In this document: in pieces, positions 35,503-45,020 of the stretch
How positions within the stretch are numbered: position 1 is the first letter of the stretch
Layout: every line of letters starts with the position of its first letter
Assembly (NCBI GenBank): GCA_019638625.1
Contig: JAHBTK010000003.1
Coordinates: 62,001 to 126,000, forward strand
Source: Chitinophagaceae bacterium
GTDB taxonomy: Bacteria > Bacteroidota > Bacteroidia > Chitinophagales > Chitinophagaceae
Reading direction: 5' to 3'
DNA: 64,000 bases
Program-made: the position numbers and the translations under genes
Notes under the pieces: generated by a model
The model's input: the letters and a program-made list of their open reading frames with translations, nothing else
Databases searched by the model: none
Told to the model about the DNA's origin: nothing

Positions 35503-37005
35503 ATGAAAATCAAATCAATCTTAGCCAAACCGTTTGCCGGTTATATATATAAGCAGGTAAAAAAGTCGATGCATACTGCCCTGGAAGACCAGGAACGTAT
35601 TTTTAAAGACCTGGTGAAGGGCGCCCGGAAAACCGAGTTTGGGGCGGAACATAACTTTCAGAAAATCAACAGCTACGAAGATTTTAAGTCCGCGGTTCCC
35701 CTACGGGACTACGAGGGTTTGAAACCCTATATTGAACTTATTAAGCAGGGTAAGCATAATATATTATGGAAAGGACTTCCTATGTATTTTGCCAAAACAT
35801 CCGGTACCACCAGCGGCGTAAAATATATACCTATTACCAAGGAGTCTGTTGACAACCACTTCGATACCGCCCGGAACGCTTTTTTTTGTTATATGGCGGA
35901 AACCGGCAACTATTCCAGCGCCGACGGAAAAATGATCTTTCTAAGCGGCAGCCCTGTTTTGGAAAGAGTGGGCGGCATCCCCACAGGCAGGCTGAGCGGA
36001 ATATCCAACCACCTGATTCCCAGATATTTACGAACAAACCAATTGCCCAGTTATGAAACCAACTGCATTGAGGACTGGGAAACCAAACTGGAGAAGATCG
36101 TGGATGAAACCATCGACCAGGATATGCGCATGATCAGCGGCATCCCACCATGGGTACAAATGTATTTTGACAGGCTCACGGAAAGAAGCGGTAAAAGGAT
36201 CAAGGATCTCTTCCCTAATTTTAATGTAATGGTGCAGGGTGGGGTAAACTTTGAGCCCTATAAAGCGAAACTTTTTGAGAGCATTGGCAAACAAATTGAT
36301 ACCATCGAAACATTCCCGGCTTCCGAGGGCTTTTTTGCATTCCAGGATTCCCGGCAACACGAAGGGCTGCTGCTGAACACCAATTTTGGCATTTTTTACG
36401 AATTTATTCCCGTGCAGGAAATAGGCAACCCCCATCCGCGGCGGTTGTCCTTAAAAGATGTGAAATTGGGAGAAAACTATGCCCTCATCATTAATAGTAA
36501 TGCGGGGCTGTGGGCCTATAACCTGGGTGATACCATCAAATTCGTATCGCTCGATCCTTACCGGATCATTGTTACGGGACGTATCAAACACTATATCTCT
36601 GCTTTTGGAGAACACGTGATAGGCGAAGAAGTAGAATACAGCCTGCTGAAAGCCGCTGAAAAAGAAAAATTGAAGATCACCGAATTTACAGTGGCGCCCA
36701 TGGTAGAACAGGGCAAAGGAAAGAGTTTTCACGAATGGTTTGTGGAATTTGAAGATCAGCCGGAAGATATCAACCGCTTTGCGCTGGAAGTAGATAATAT
36801 ACTTCGCGAAAAAAATATCTACTACGATGATCTGATAAGCGGAAATATATTACAGACCCTCCAGATCCGCCCGGTCAGGAAAAACGGGTTTATAGACTAT
36901 ATGAAAAGTATCGGGAAGCTCGGGGGGCAAAACAAAGTGCCGCGCCTGAGCAACGACAGGAAAATCGCGGATGAACTGGAAAAATATCTGGCAGATGCTG
37001 TTTAA
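35503..37005 (+). CDS. GH3-family acyl-adenylate/amido synthetase
   Basis: A 500-residue member of the GH3 family, known from plants where it joins amino acids to jasmonate or auxin through an acyl-adenylate. Visible: ATP-binding YFAKTSGTTSGVKYIPIT (about residues 91-108), TIETFPASEGFFAFQD and YEFIPVQE in the middle, NLGDTIKFV and ISAFGEHVIGEEVEYSL toward the C-terminal domain. Bacterial members occur widely in Bacteroidota; their substrates are not established. It is monocistronic, with its own promoter element. Confidence 0.88.
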   Translation: MKIKSILAKPFAGYIYKQVKKSMHTALEDQERIFKDLVKGARKTEFGAEHNFQKINSYEDFKSAVPLRDYEGLKPYIELIKQGKHNILWKGLPMYFAKTSGTTSGVKYIPITKESVDNHFDTARNAFFCYMAETGNYSSADGKMIFLSGSPVLERVGGIPTGRLSGISNHLIPRYLRTNQLPSYETNCIEDWETKLEKIVDETIDQDMRMISGIPPWVQMYFDRLTERSGKRIKDLFPNFNVMVQGGVNFEPYKAKLFESIGKQIDTIETFPASEGFFAFQDSRQHEGLLLNTNFGIFYEFIPVQEIGNPHPRRLSLKDVKLGENYALIINSNAGLWAYNLGDTIKFVSLDPYRIIVTGRIKHYISAFGEHVIGEEVEYSLLKAAEKEKLKITEFTVAPMVEQGKGKSFHEWFVEFEDQPEDINRFALEVDNILREKNIYYDDLISGNILQTLQIRPVRKNGFIDYMKSIGKLGGQNKVPRLSNDRKIADELEKYLADAV

Positions 37006-37172
37006 TATCATCCTTTAAATGCCGGCAGGTAATTAATTTTCCACATTGCAGGTACTTGTGTATCTTGAACAGGTTTTGCAAAACATGAATGCCCGTTGCC
37101 GGGAATATATCCGTTAAGTAGTAACACCCGGTATTTCACTGTGGCAATAATGCAAAAGCAGGAAACAAACAC

Positions 37173-38327
37173 ATGAAAAAAAGAATAGCAATATTTGGTT
37201 CTACCGGCTCCGTAGGCACGCAGGCACTGAATGTGATCGCTGCCAATCCTGATCTTTTTGAAATAGAAATCCTGACGGCCAACAACAACGAAGACCTGCT
37301 GATTGCACAGGCAAGGAAATATAACCCCAATGCGGTGGTGATTGTAAACGAAAGCAAGTACGAAACGGTAAAAGCCGCCCTCTCCGACACGATGGTAAAA
37401 GTATTTGCCGGTGAAGCCGCCCTGGAAGAAGTGGCTGAGTTTGATTCCTATGATATGATGCTGGCTGCCATTGTAGGTTTTGCCGGGCTTAAATCAACGC
37501 TCAGGGCGGTGGAATGCGGCAAAGCGATAGCCCTGGCAAACAAAGAAACCCTGGTAGTGGCGGGAGACATCGTAATGCAGCGGGCGGTTGAAAAAAGGGT
37601 TCCTATCATACCCGTCGATTCCGAACATTCCGCCATTTTTCAGTGTATGGTGGGAGAAACCCGGAATCAAATCGAAAAAATTGTACTTACCGCTTCAGGA
37701 GGGCCTTTCCTGGGCAAGAAGCCCAACTTCCTGGTAAACGTGAAAAAAGAACATGCGTTGCAGCATCCCAACTGGAATATGGGGGCGAAAATATCCGTGG
37801 ACTCGGCAACCCTTATGAACAAAGGGCTGGAAATGATAGAAGCCAAATGGCTGTTCAATCTCAAACCTTCGCAGATACAGGTGATCGTACACCCGGAAAG
37901 CATCATTCACTCCATGGTCCAGTTTGAAGACGGCAGCATAAAAGCGCAAATGGGCTTACCGGATATGAAGCTGCCCATTCAGTATGCCCTGGGGTTTCCG
38001 CATCGTATACCTAACTCATTTCCGCGGTATGATTTCAGCAGATCCTCCTCTTTGCATTTTGAACAACCTGATATAAAAACATTCCGTAACCTGGCCCTGG
38101 CCACCGATGCCCTGCACCGGGGAGGCAATATGCCCTGCATAATGAATGCTGCCAATGAAATTGCCGTTTATGGCTTCCTGCGTAACCGCATCGGCTTTCT
38201 GGATATGACAGAAATGGTAGAGCGTACCATGCACAAGATCCCTTTTCTTGAAAAACCGACGCTGGAAGAATATTTTGAGAGCGATGCGGAGGCCCGTAAT
38301 TTTGCAGCTTCTCTTATCAACCTTTAA
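37173..38327 (+). CDS. dxr: 1-deoxy-D-xylulose-5-phosphate reductoisomerase
   Basis: A 384-residue enzyme of the MEP isoprenoid pathway that makes 2-C-methyl-D-erythritol 4-phosphate with NADPH. NADPH-binding GSTGSVG is at 9-15; ALANKETLVVAGDIV, PVDSEHSAIFQC (metal-binding Asp and Glu) and LMNKGLEMIEAKWLF are diagnostic. Length is normal. The site-2 protease gene rseP follows 95 bases downstream, a common arrangement (dxr-rseP) linking isoprenoid and envelope functions. Confidence 0.97.
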   Translation: MKKRIAIFGSTGSVGTQALNVIAANPDLFEIEILTANNNEDLLIAQARKYNPNAVVIVNESKYETVKAALSDTMVKVFAGEAALEEVAEFDSYDMMLAAIVGFAGLKSTLRAVECGKAIALANKETLVVAGDIVMQRAVEKRVPIIPVDSEHSAIFQCMVGETRNQIEKIVLTASGGPFLGKKPNFLVNVKKEHALQHPNWNMGAKISVDSATLMNKGLEMIEAKWLFNLKPSQIQVIVHPESIIHSMVQFEDGSIKAQMGLPDMKLPIQYALGFPHRIPNSFPRYDFSRSSSLHFEQPDIKTFRNLALATDALHRGGNMPCIMNAANEIAVYGFLRNRIGFLDMTEMVERTMHKIPFLEKPTLEEYFESDAEARNFAASLINL

Positions 38328-38422
38328 CCAAAGTTTTACTTTTCAAACAGACTGAATAATAAAAATTATAGTTTAACCTAAAACATAACCATGAAATTGC
38401 ATGGTTAACATTTTAAGAAAAT

Positions 38423-39799
38423 ATGACATTACTGGCAATAAACTGGGGCGTTGTGGGTTTGCAGGCGGCGCAATTATTACTTTCTCTTTCCATCCTGGTC
38501 ATCGTTCATGAGTTTGGGCATTATATCACCGCCAAGTGGTTCAAATGCCGTGTAGAAAAATTTTACCTGTTTTTTGATCCCTGGTTCTCCGTATTCAAAA
38601 AGAAAATAGGAGAAACGGAATATGGAGTAGGCTGGCTGCCCCTCGGTGGATATGTAAAAATATCCGGGATGATAGACGAAAGCATGGACAAGGAGCAAAT
38701 GAACAAACCTCCGCAGGATTGGGAGTTCAGGAGCAAACCGGCCTGGCAGCGGCTGATCATTATGGTGGCAGGGGTTACCATGAATGTGCTGCTCGCATTT
38801 GTTATATATGCCATGATGTTGTTTACCTGGGGCGAAGTGAAAGTACCTGTAAGTTCCATGAAATACGGGCTGGAGTTTAAAGACAGCCTGATGTTTGATA
38901 TCGGATTCAAAAATGGCGATAAGATACTGGCAGTGAATAATGATCCGGTGGAGGATTATATGGACATCGTGGCAAAGTTGATACTCGGTGGCACGGTGCA
39001 GATTGAAAGAGAGGGCAAACCGGAAACCATTACGCTTCCGGAAGATCTGATAGGCCAACTGGTGGAGAAAAAACGGAACCGGAGCCCGCTGCTGGAACCA
39101 CGCATACCCGTTATTGCGAAAGAAGTGCCTGACACCACCGCCATTTATAAGGCCGGGTTGAGAAATGCTGATCAGATCATTGCCGTAAATGACAAGCCGG
39201 TTCTCTTTTCAGACGAATTCAAGACAAGGCTGCTGCAATATAAAAGCGGATCTGCAGGCATCACGGTGCTGAGAAATGCCGACACTGTTCGCTTTAACGC
39301 CCATGTAACGGATGACGGCCGGTTAGGGTTCTACCAACTGGGAAGCATACGCGATCTTGACAGTATCGGCCTGCTGAAAATGAATGAAATTGAATATGGC
39401 TTTTTTGAGTCGTTCCCGGCAGGAGTAAAACTGGCCGGTAAAAAGCTGCAATCCTATGTAGACCAGTTCCGGTTAATTCTTTCGCCTAAAACAGGCGCTT
39501 ATAAAGGAGTAGGTGGTTTCAAAACCATGGGCTCGATCTTTTCAGAAAAAAGCTGGGACTGGGAAGTGTTCTGGTCTATCACCGCGTTTTTCAGCTTGGC
39601 ATTGGCCTTTATGAACCTGCTGCCTATTCCGGCCCTGGATGGGGGGCACGTAATGTTCACGCTGTTTGAGATGATCACCGGGCGTAAACCCAGCGATAAG
39701 TTCCTCGAGTACGCGCAAATTGCGGGAATGATCATCATATTGAGCCTGCTGTTATATGCCAACTTCAACGACTGGTTCGGTTACGGGAAAGGGAGATAA
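38423..39799 (+). CDS. rseP: RIP zinc metalloprotease (site-2 protease)
   Basis: A 458-residue inner-membrane protease that cleaves transmembrane segments, such as of anti-sigma factors and remnant signal peptides. The zinc motif HEFGH is at residues 29-33 in the first helix and the third ligand is in LLPIPALDGGHVMF near residue 400. Two PDZ-like domains lie between (about 130-220 and 225-300). The long central region is usual for Bacteroidota RseP. It is next to dxr. Confidence 0.95.
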   Translation: MTLLAINWGVVGLQAAQLLLSLSILVIVHEFGHYITAKWFKCRVEKFYLFFDPWFSVFKKKIGETEYGVGWLPLGGYVKISGMIDESMDKEQMNKPPQDWEFRSKPAWQRLIIMVAGVTMNVLLAFVIYAMMLFTWGEVKVPVSSMKYGLEFKDSLMFDIGFKNGDKILAVNNDPVEDYMDIVAKLILGGTVQIEREGKPETITLPEDLIGQLVEKKRNRSPLLEPRIPVIAKEVPDTTAIYKAGLRNADQIIAVNDKPVLFSDEFKTRLLQYKSGSAGITVLRNADTVRFNAHVTDDGRLGFYQLGSIRDLDSIGLLKMNEIEYGFFESFPAGVKLAGKKLQSYVDQFRLILSPKTGAYKGVGGFKTMGSIFSEKSWDWEVFWSITAFFSLALAFMNLLPIPALDGGHVMFTLFEMITGRKPSDKFLEYAQIAGMIIILSLLLYANFNDWFGYGKGR

Positions 39800-39820
39800 T
39801 GTCTGTTTAATAATATAATT

Positions 39821-40708
39821 ATGATAAAGTATCTTCTTTACCCTTCCTATGTGCTCGCATGTTTCCTTTTTTCTGTCACGGCGATCAGCCAGCCGAACTA
39901 TAAAAGCCAGGATGTTTGTAAGGAAGATGATACTCCGCAATATACCGCTTACAGAACCGGTAAGCCACCGAAAATAGATGGTAAGCTCAATGAAACCGTG
40001 TGGAAAAAAGCGGCCAGGTCGAATGCTTTTGTTGATCTGATATCGGGCGCAAAGACACATTTGGACACCCGTGCAGCAGTTTTGTGGGATGATCGGTACC
40101 TGTATGTTGGCTATTGGGTGGAAGAGCCGGATATAACGGCAACGCATACCGTTCGTGACGCGCCCATTTACCAGGATAATGACGTGGAGCTTTTTATTGC
40201 AGGTACAGATGCTTATTATGAATTTGAGATCAATTCCTTCGGTACCATTTATGAAGTATTGTTTTTCTGGATGGACAATTTTGAGAAAAAAGGTTATCAC
40301 CTGATGCCGGAATTTAATACCGACGCAAAAGGCGCCCGGCCATTCAGGGGAGTAGGATACCGGCATCCGCGGGGCAGGAGGATCGGGTTCTGGAACTGGG
40401 ACCTTCCCGGTTTACAATATGCCGTACACCTCAATGGCACCATCAATAACAATAAGGATAAAGACAAAGGCTGGACGGTGGAGCTGGCCATTCCCTGGAC
40501 CTCCCTGCAAATACTGGCCAAAGGCGACAACAGAAGCCTTCCTCCCGCAAATAACGATGTATGGAAGATGGACTTCTCGCGGTTCAACACCAAAAAATAT
40601 TCGGAGAACGACAGCGGCGGATGGGCATGGAGTGCGCATGGTGTATGGGACTCCCACGTTCCCGAGTGCTTTACCCGCATTGTATTCTCTGAAGAGCTTC
40701 TCCGGTAG
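39821..40708 (+). CDS. Exported carbohydrate-binding family 9-like protein
   Basis: A 295-residue protein with a signal peptide (about 1-23, ending AISQ). Most of it is a CBM9-like domain: PPKIDGKLNETVWKKA, AAVLWDDRYLYVGYWVEEPD, NDVELFIAG (calcium-binding region) and GWTVELAIPWTSL. Such domains bind glycan ends or act alone in the Bacteroidota periplasm. It follows rseP by 21 bases, so may be cotranscribed. No catalytic domain is present. Confidence 0.85.
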   Translation: MIKYLLYPSYVLACFLFSVTAISQPNYKSQDVCKEDDTPQYTAYRTGKPPKIDGKLNETVWKKAARSNAFVDLISGAKTHLDTRAAVLWDDRYLYVGYWVEEPDITATHTVRDAPIYQDNDVELFIAGTDAYYEFEINSFGTIYEVLFFWMDNFEKKGYHLMPEFNTDAKGARPFRGVGYRHPRGRRIGFWNWDLPGLQYAVHLNGTINNNKDKDKGWTVELAIPWTSLQILAKGDNRSLPPANNDVWKMDFSRFNTKKYSENDSGGWAWSAHGVWDSHVPECFTRIVFSEELLR

Positions 40709-40748
40709 TGTCTGAAAAGCTCCTTAAAAGTGTTCCGGGTATTTTTAA

Positions 40749-40756
40749 TATCTTTG
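40749..40756 (+). promoter_or_regulatory. Bacteroidota -7 element (TATCTTTG) for ssrA
   Basis: TATCTTTG matches TAnnTTTG and ends 15 bases before the predicted first base of tmRNA; the few extra bases would be removed by RNase P. Confidence 0.6.
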
Positions 40757-40771
40757 TAGTTATTGTCTTCC

Positions 40772-41144
40772 GGGGCCGACCGGTTTTGACAGCAAAGTTC
40801 TTTGTACGTATAAGCATGTCGTGCGTTGTATAATTAGCACGTTAATCTGAATATTCAAACTTTAAATGGCAACAATCAGTATGCCATGGCTGCCTAATCA
40901 GTGATTAGTTAGTCATTCGGGCCGCCGTCCAGGTCTGTCTGTTACCGCGGGCCGCCGCCGACTTAAAAAGAAAACGGAATGCGGTTGTAAAAGGCTGTGA
41001 TTACAACCTAAGACCTATCCAGCTAAGGAGTGAATTGGTTTGCTGTTGTCCGGTTCGCTCCCGACAATTAATCATCAGATAAGCATGTAGAAGGCGTATG
41101 GCGGATTTGTTTGGACCAGGGTTCGACTCCCTGCGGCTCCACCA
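40772..41144 (+). ncRNA. ssrA: Transfer-messenger RNA (tmRNA)
   Basis: This 373-nt RNA rescues stalled ribosomes by tagging the nascent chain. The acceptor stem is seen: GGGGCCG at 40772-40778 pairs with CGGCTCC at 41134-41140, followed by encoded ACCA. The T-arm GGTTCGACTCC lies just before it. The tag reading frame runs from GGC (40868) to TAA (40895-40897) and encodes GNNQYAMAA, ending in the Ala-Ala degron. A bidirectional terminator follows at once. Confidence 0.97.
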
Positions 41145-41176
41145 AAAGACTGTTTTGAAAGTCAAAACAGTCTTTT
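41145..41176 (+). terminator. Rho-independent terminator after tmRNA
   Basis: A perfect 14-bp stem (41145-41158 with 41162-41175), loop AAG, with a flanking A-run and T-run, directly abutting the tmRNA 3' ACCA. It would work in both directions and also serves the convergent acyltransferase gene. Confidence 0.93.
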
Positions 41177-41234
41177 CTATTATCAAAGCACCGGAACTCT
41201 TTGTTTATATGCTTTGTTCAGTGCATAAGCATAC

Positions 41235-42140
41235 TTATTTTTCCGGTATATAGCCGGTGTCTTCAATTTTATTGTGGGCGTATTCTTCACTGAACTCCGA
41301 TTTCCAGCGATTGTGGCTCCAGAGGTACACTTCGGGCTGTTTGCGGATCACTTCTTCCAGGTAGCGGACATATTCCAGGGTGAGTTGTCCCTCCTTCATA
41401 GATGCGGGATCTTCTGTAGCCAGCTTGGTTTCAATTACATAATATCCTCTTTTAGGCTTATAAAACCGGGCAAATACTACCGGGATATTATTAAGACGGG
41501 CGTTTTTTTCCGGTCCTCTCACGAAAGCTGTAGTTCTTCCAAAAAAATCGACCCAATACGCGTGGTTTTTGTTGCCGGGGTTCTGGTCAGCTACCAGCGC
41601 AAGCAGGTATTGTTCGTTACGGAAAGGCAGCATTGCATTTCTCATATCCGTTGCTGCCAGCATAGTGGTGCCGGTTTTGCCCCGGAAGTATTGAAACAAC
41701 CGGTCAACCAGTTTGTTAGCGATGGGCATATATACTACCAGGAATTTAAAAGGAAGCTGCCGCGCAACCCGGACATTGACCCACTCCCAGTTGAAATTAT
41801 GCCCCAGGTGCACCTGGCAACTTTTGCCGGTTTTGTACAATTCTTCAAAAATGGAAGGATCAAACTGCACCCGTTTACGAAGGCTTTTTTCCGAAATAGA
41901 CAAAAGTTTTATGGCCTCCAGGAAGGTATCCGTAAAATTGCGATAGAATTTCCGGATGATCTTTTTCCGCTCCGCATCGGTTTTTTCAGGGAATCCAATG
42001 GTCAGGTTTTTCAGAAGCACTTTCCGGCGATAGCCCAACACATCGTTCAGCACAAAAGCCACTACATCTGAAATACGGTATATTACCCATAAGGGAAGAA
42101 AGGACACCAGGTATAACAATGCCAACACCAGATAATACAT
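41235..42140 (-). CDS. LpxL-like lipid A / lysophospholipid acyltransferase
   Basis: A 301-residue inner-membrane acyltransferase. One N-terminal helix (about 2-22) is followed by the catalytic HxxxxE-type motif (HNFNWEW, about residues 113-119), a substrate motif VADQNPGNKN and VRGPEKNARLNNIPVVFARFYK. The family adds a secondary acyl chain to lipid A precursors. Bacteroidota lipid A is penta-acylated, fitting a single such enzyme. It is convergent with ssrA and shares its terminator. Confidence 0.87.
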   Translation of the reverse strand: MYYLVLALLYLVSFLPLWVIYRISDVVAFVLNDVLGYRRKVLLKNLTIGFPEKTDAERKKIIRKFYRNFTDTFLEAIKLLSISEKSLRKRVQFDPSIFEELYKTGKSCQVHLGHNFNWEWVNVRVARQLPFKFLVVYMPIANKLVDRLFQYFRGKTGTTMLAATDMRNAMLPFRNEQYLLALVADQNPGNKNHAYWVDFFGRTTAFVRGPEKNARLNNIPVVFARFYKPKRGYYVIETKLATEDPASMKEGQLTLEYVRYLEEVIRKQPEVYLWSHNRWKSEFSEEYAHNKIEDTGYIPEK

Positions 42141-42325
42141 CCGGCAAAGATAAAATCGAAATTTATTTCAGATAGCTGATTTCAGAATTTCCTGGAGACT
42201 ATTACGGAGTGTAATAATTTTTGTAAATTGTTTAACATGAAATGAGCCATAAGAGTGTTGTATATTCAACACAATGGTTATTTAGCGAATTCCATGTGAC
42301 CCTATAAAGCAATAAAAACACACAC

Positions 42326-44029
42326 ATGAAAAACACCCTATCCTTCGCTATCGGATGCCTGTTGCCTATTGCCGTGTTTTCGCAGTCTGCAGAACGGTAC
42401 GATGTGGTGATCAGCGAGATCATGGCTAACCCTGGCTCCTCAACTCCTTTGCCGGCTGTAAAATACCTTGAGCTGTATAACAGATCGGCAATCTCCGTCA
42501 ATCTGCAAAACTGGACCATAGGTGATGCCGGCTCCACGGCGACCATCCGCCAGGATTTTATGCTGGAACCGGGAAGTTTTGTTCTCCTCAGTTCAGTTGC
42601 TTTGGCCCCGCAGCTTCAGTCCTATGGCCAAACCATAGGCATTACTTCTTTTCCTACATTAAGGGTAAACGGAGATGAATTAATGCTCCGTTCTGCAGAA
42701 GGAACCCTTATTCACGCAGTAGCCTATAGCCGCGACTGGTATGGCAATGAGGTTAAAAGCAACGGTGGCTGGAGCCTGGAAATGATCGATACTGATAACC
42801 CCTGCGGCGGACACAACAACTGGAAAGCGAGCATGGACAACAGTGGCGGTACGCCCGGCAGCAGCAATTCTGTGGCGGCATCGAATGCAGACACCAATCC
42901 GCCGGTGCTGCTGCATGCTTTCGCTACAGACAATGCTCATGTTACACTGGAGTTTGATGAATCATTAGACAGTATTGCTGCCGGCACACCAGCCAACTAT
43001 AGCATAGTGAACAACGAGGTGGTTGCGGCGGAAGCGCTTTCTCCTTTTTTCAACAGGGTAGTGTTAACGCTTTCCCGCCCGATTGTCGCTAACCAGGTAT
43101 ATACAGTAGAAGTACGGGAGCTGACAGACTGTAGCGGCAACACCATGATCCCATCCAAAACCAGCTTTGGACAACCGGTTCCGGCAGAGGTGATGGACAT
43201 TGTGATCAACGAAATATTGTTTAACCCTAAAGAGGACGGGGTGGATTATATAGAGCTGTTTAGCCGAGGCGGGCGCATCATCAACCTGAAGCACTTATTT
43301 ATCACCAACAAAACTGCCGCCGGCAATACCGGAACCCTGCGACAATTGAGTGCCGGCGACAGGTTATTTTTCCCCGGCGCCTACCTGGTGCTCACCGAAA
43401 ATGCTGAAGTTGTAAAACGTCACTATACTGTACGATATCCGGAGTCCATCCTGGAAATAAGCATGCCTTCCATGCCCAATACAGCAGGCCATATTATCCT
43501 GTTTAACACCCAGGGTGACATTGTAGATGAAGTACAATACGAGGAGAAATGGCATTTCCCGCTTGTGAGCAATCCGAAAGGAGTGGCGCTGGAAAGGACC
43601 GACCCGGACAAACCGACACAGGATAACAATAACTGGCACTCGGCGGCGGCATCTGCAGGATATGGCACACCGGGTGAACGAAATTCTCAATATACGGCAA
43701 CCAACCCCCTGCCGGAAGAATTCAGCCTTTCGCCGCAGGTGTTTTCCCCGGACAATGACGGGTTTGACGATTTGCTGACCATCAGCTATCGTTTTCCGGC
43801 ACCCGGGAATGTCTGCAATATTTCTGTTTTTGATTCCCACGGCAGGCTGGTAAGGAAACTGGTACGGAATGCAATATGCGGAACAGAAGGTTATTTCCGC
43901 TGGGACGGACTGGACGAAAACAATCAACAACTGCGGATAGGAATGTATGTTATCTATGCTGAGATATTTGATCCCAATGGAAATACCCGGCAGTTTAAAA
44001 AAGCGGTTACCCTTGCCCGCAGGTTATAG
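42326..44029 (+). CDS. Secreted lamin-tail-domain protein with FlgD-like C-terminal domain
   Basis: A 567-residue exported protein with signal peptide (1-20, ending VFSQ). Two lamin-tail domains are seen (about 25-155, VVISEIMANPGSSTPLPAVKYLELYNRS; and about 290-455, IVINEILFNPKEDGVDYIELFS) separated by an Ig-like domain (about 190-285). The C-terminal 90 residues form a FlgD/gliding-motility-type Ig domain (SPQVFSPDNDGFDDLLTISY; GYFRWDGLDENNQQL). Such proteins are typical type IX secretion cargo. Lamin-tail domains in bacteria are often next to nucleases or adhesins; none is fused here. Confidence 0.82.
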   Translation: MKNTLSFAIGCLLPIAVFSQSAERYDVVISEIMANPGSSTPLPAVKYLELYNRSAISVNLQNWTIGDAGSTATIRQDFMLEPGSFVLLSSVALAPQLQSYGQTIGITSFPTLRVNGDELMLRSAEGTLIHAVAYSRDWYGNEVKSNGGWSLEMIDTDNPCGGHNNWKASMDNSGGTPGSSNSVAASNADTNPPVLLHAFATDNAHVTLEFDESLDSIAAGTPANYSIVNNEVVAAEALSPFFNRVVLTLSRPIVANQVYTVEVRELTDCSGNTMIPSKTSFGQPVPAEVMDIVINEILFNPKEDGVDYIELFSRGGRIINLKHLFITNKTAAGNTGTLRQLSAGDRLFFPGAYLVLTENAEVVKRHYTVRYPESILEISMPSMPNTAGHIILFNTQGDIVDEVQYEEKWHFPLVSNPKGVALERTDPDKPTQDNNNWHSAAASAGYGTPGERNSQYTATNPLPEEFSLSPQVFSPDNDGFDDLLTISYRFPAPGNVCNISVFDSHGRLVRKLVRNAICGTEGYFRWDGLDENNQQLRIGMYVIYAEIFDPNGNTRQFKKAVTLARRL

Positions 44030-44060
44030 CCGGTTCTTACCTGTTGTCAGATAATAACAC

Positions 44061-44993
44061 CTACCTGTTACTCTTCCTGTCCAGCAATGCCGCGCCCACA
44101 ATGATCACCCCTTTGATGATCTGCTGGTAATAAGAGGATACGTTCTGCAAATCCAGCCCGTTGTTAATCACCCCGATGATCAGTACGCCTATAACCGTTC
44201 CTGTAATGCTTCCCTTGCCGCCCAGCAGGCTGGTGCCCCCTATCACTACGGCTGCAATAGCGTCTAGTTCATAAGCAACGCCGGCATTGGGCTGACCTGT
44301 TGTGATCCGGGATGCCAGGATAATGCCTGCCAGTGCAGCCAGCATACTGCAAACGATATAGGCAAACAATTTCACCCGGTTCACCCGGATACCGGATGCC
44401 TTTGCCGCCATTTCATTTCCCCCTACGGCGTATATATACCTTCCGATACGGGTGTTGCTTAATATGATGATGGTGATGATGATGACCAGCATAAATAATA
44501 CGATCGGTACCGGTATACCCAGGAAATTGCCGCCTCCTATATAGTTAAAGGACGGAGAAAGGTTGGTCACCGGGCGGCCATTGCTGAATACCAGCGCCAG
44601 CCCGCGGGCTATGGTCATCATACCCAGGGTAACAATAAACGGCGCCACCCGCCCCAGGGTGATCGTTAATCCGTTGATGGCGCCGATGACCACTCCTGTG
44701 AGCAAGGCAAGTATCAAGGGCACCACCAGCGGGTAAGTATCCGGGTGGGCAAAACTGGCCGCGACGACACCCGTGAGCGCCAGCACCGAACCAAGCGACA
44801 GATCGATACCACCGGCAATAATCACAAATGTGACCCCTATAGCCAGTATACCGTTGATGGATACCTGCCTTAGCACGATCAGTAAATTCTGGGCGGAAAA
44901 AAAATTAGGCGTGGTAAATGACAATACAATGCAGATGAAGATCAATGACAACAATATGCCATACCGCGAGAAAATATTCGAGACAGATTTCAT
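44061..44993 (-). CDS. rbsC: Ribose-type (CUT2) sugar ABC permease
   Basis: A 310-residue membrane protein with about 8-10 helices. Family stretches: NILAIGVTFVIIAGGIDLSLGSVLAL, TLGMMTIARGLALVFSNGRPV, VGGNEMAAKASGIRVNRVKLFAYIVCSMLAALAGII and GYELDAIAAVVIGGTSLLGGKGSI-like VAYELDAIAAVVIGGTSLLGG. It forms the channel for an ABC importer of ribose or a related sugar. It follows rbsA by 27 bases. No periplasmic binding protein gene is adjacent on either side. Confidence 0.92.
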   Translation of the reverse strand: MKSVSNIFSRYGILLSLIFICIVLSFTTPNFFSAQNLLIVLRQVSINGILAIGVTFVIIAGGIDLSLGSVLALTGVVAASFAHPDTYPLVVPLILALLTGVVIGAINGLTITLGRVAPFIVTLGMMTIARGLALVFSNGRPVTNLSPSFNYIGGGNFLGIPVPIVLFMLVIIITIIILSNTRIGRYIYAVGGNEMAAKASGIRVNRVKLFAYIVCSMLAALAGIILASRITTGQPNAGVAYELDAIAAVVIGGTSLLGGKGSITGTVIGVLIIGVINNGLDLQNVSSYYQQIIKGVIIVGAALLDRKSNR

Positions 44994-45020
44994 TATAGCG
45001 CAATCTTGGTTTTTGTGAAG

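Noticed and set aside
41105..41144. tRNA gene
   Set aside because: The T-arm and acceptor end belong to tmRNA; no anticodon arm lies between them.
41274..42071. 265-codon plus-strand frame
   Set aside because: It is the complementary shadow of the LpxL-like gene, has no family and no start context.
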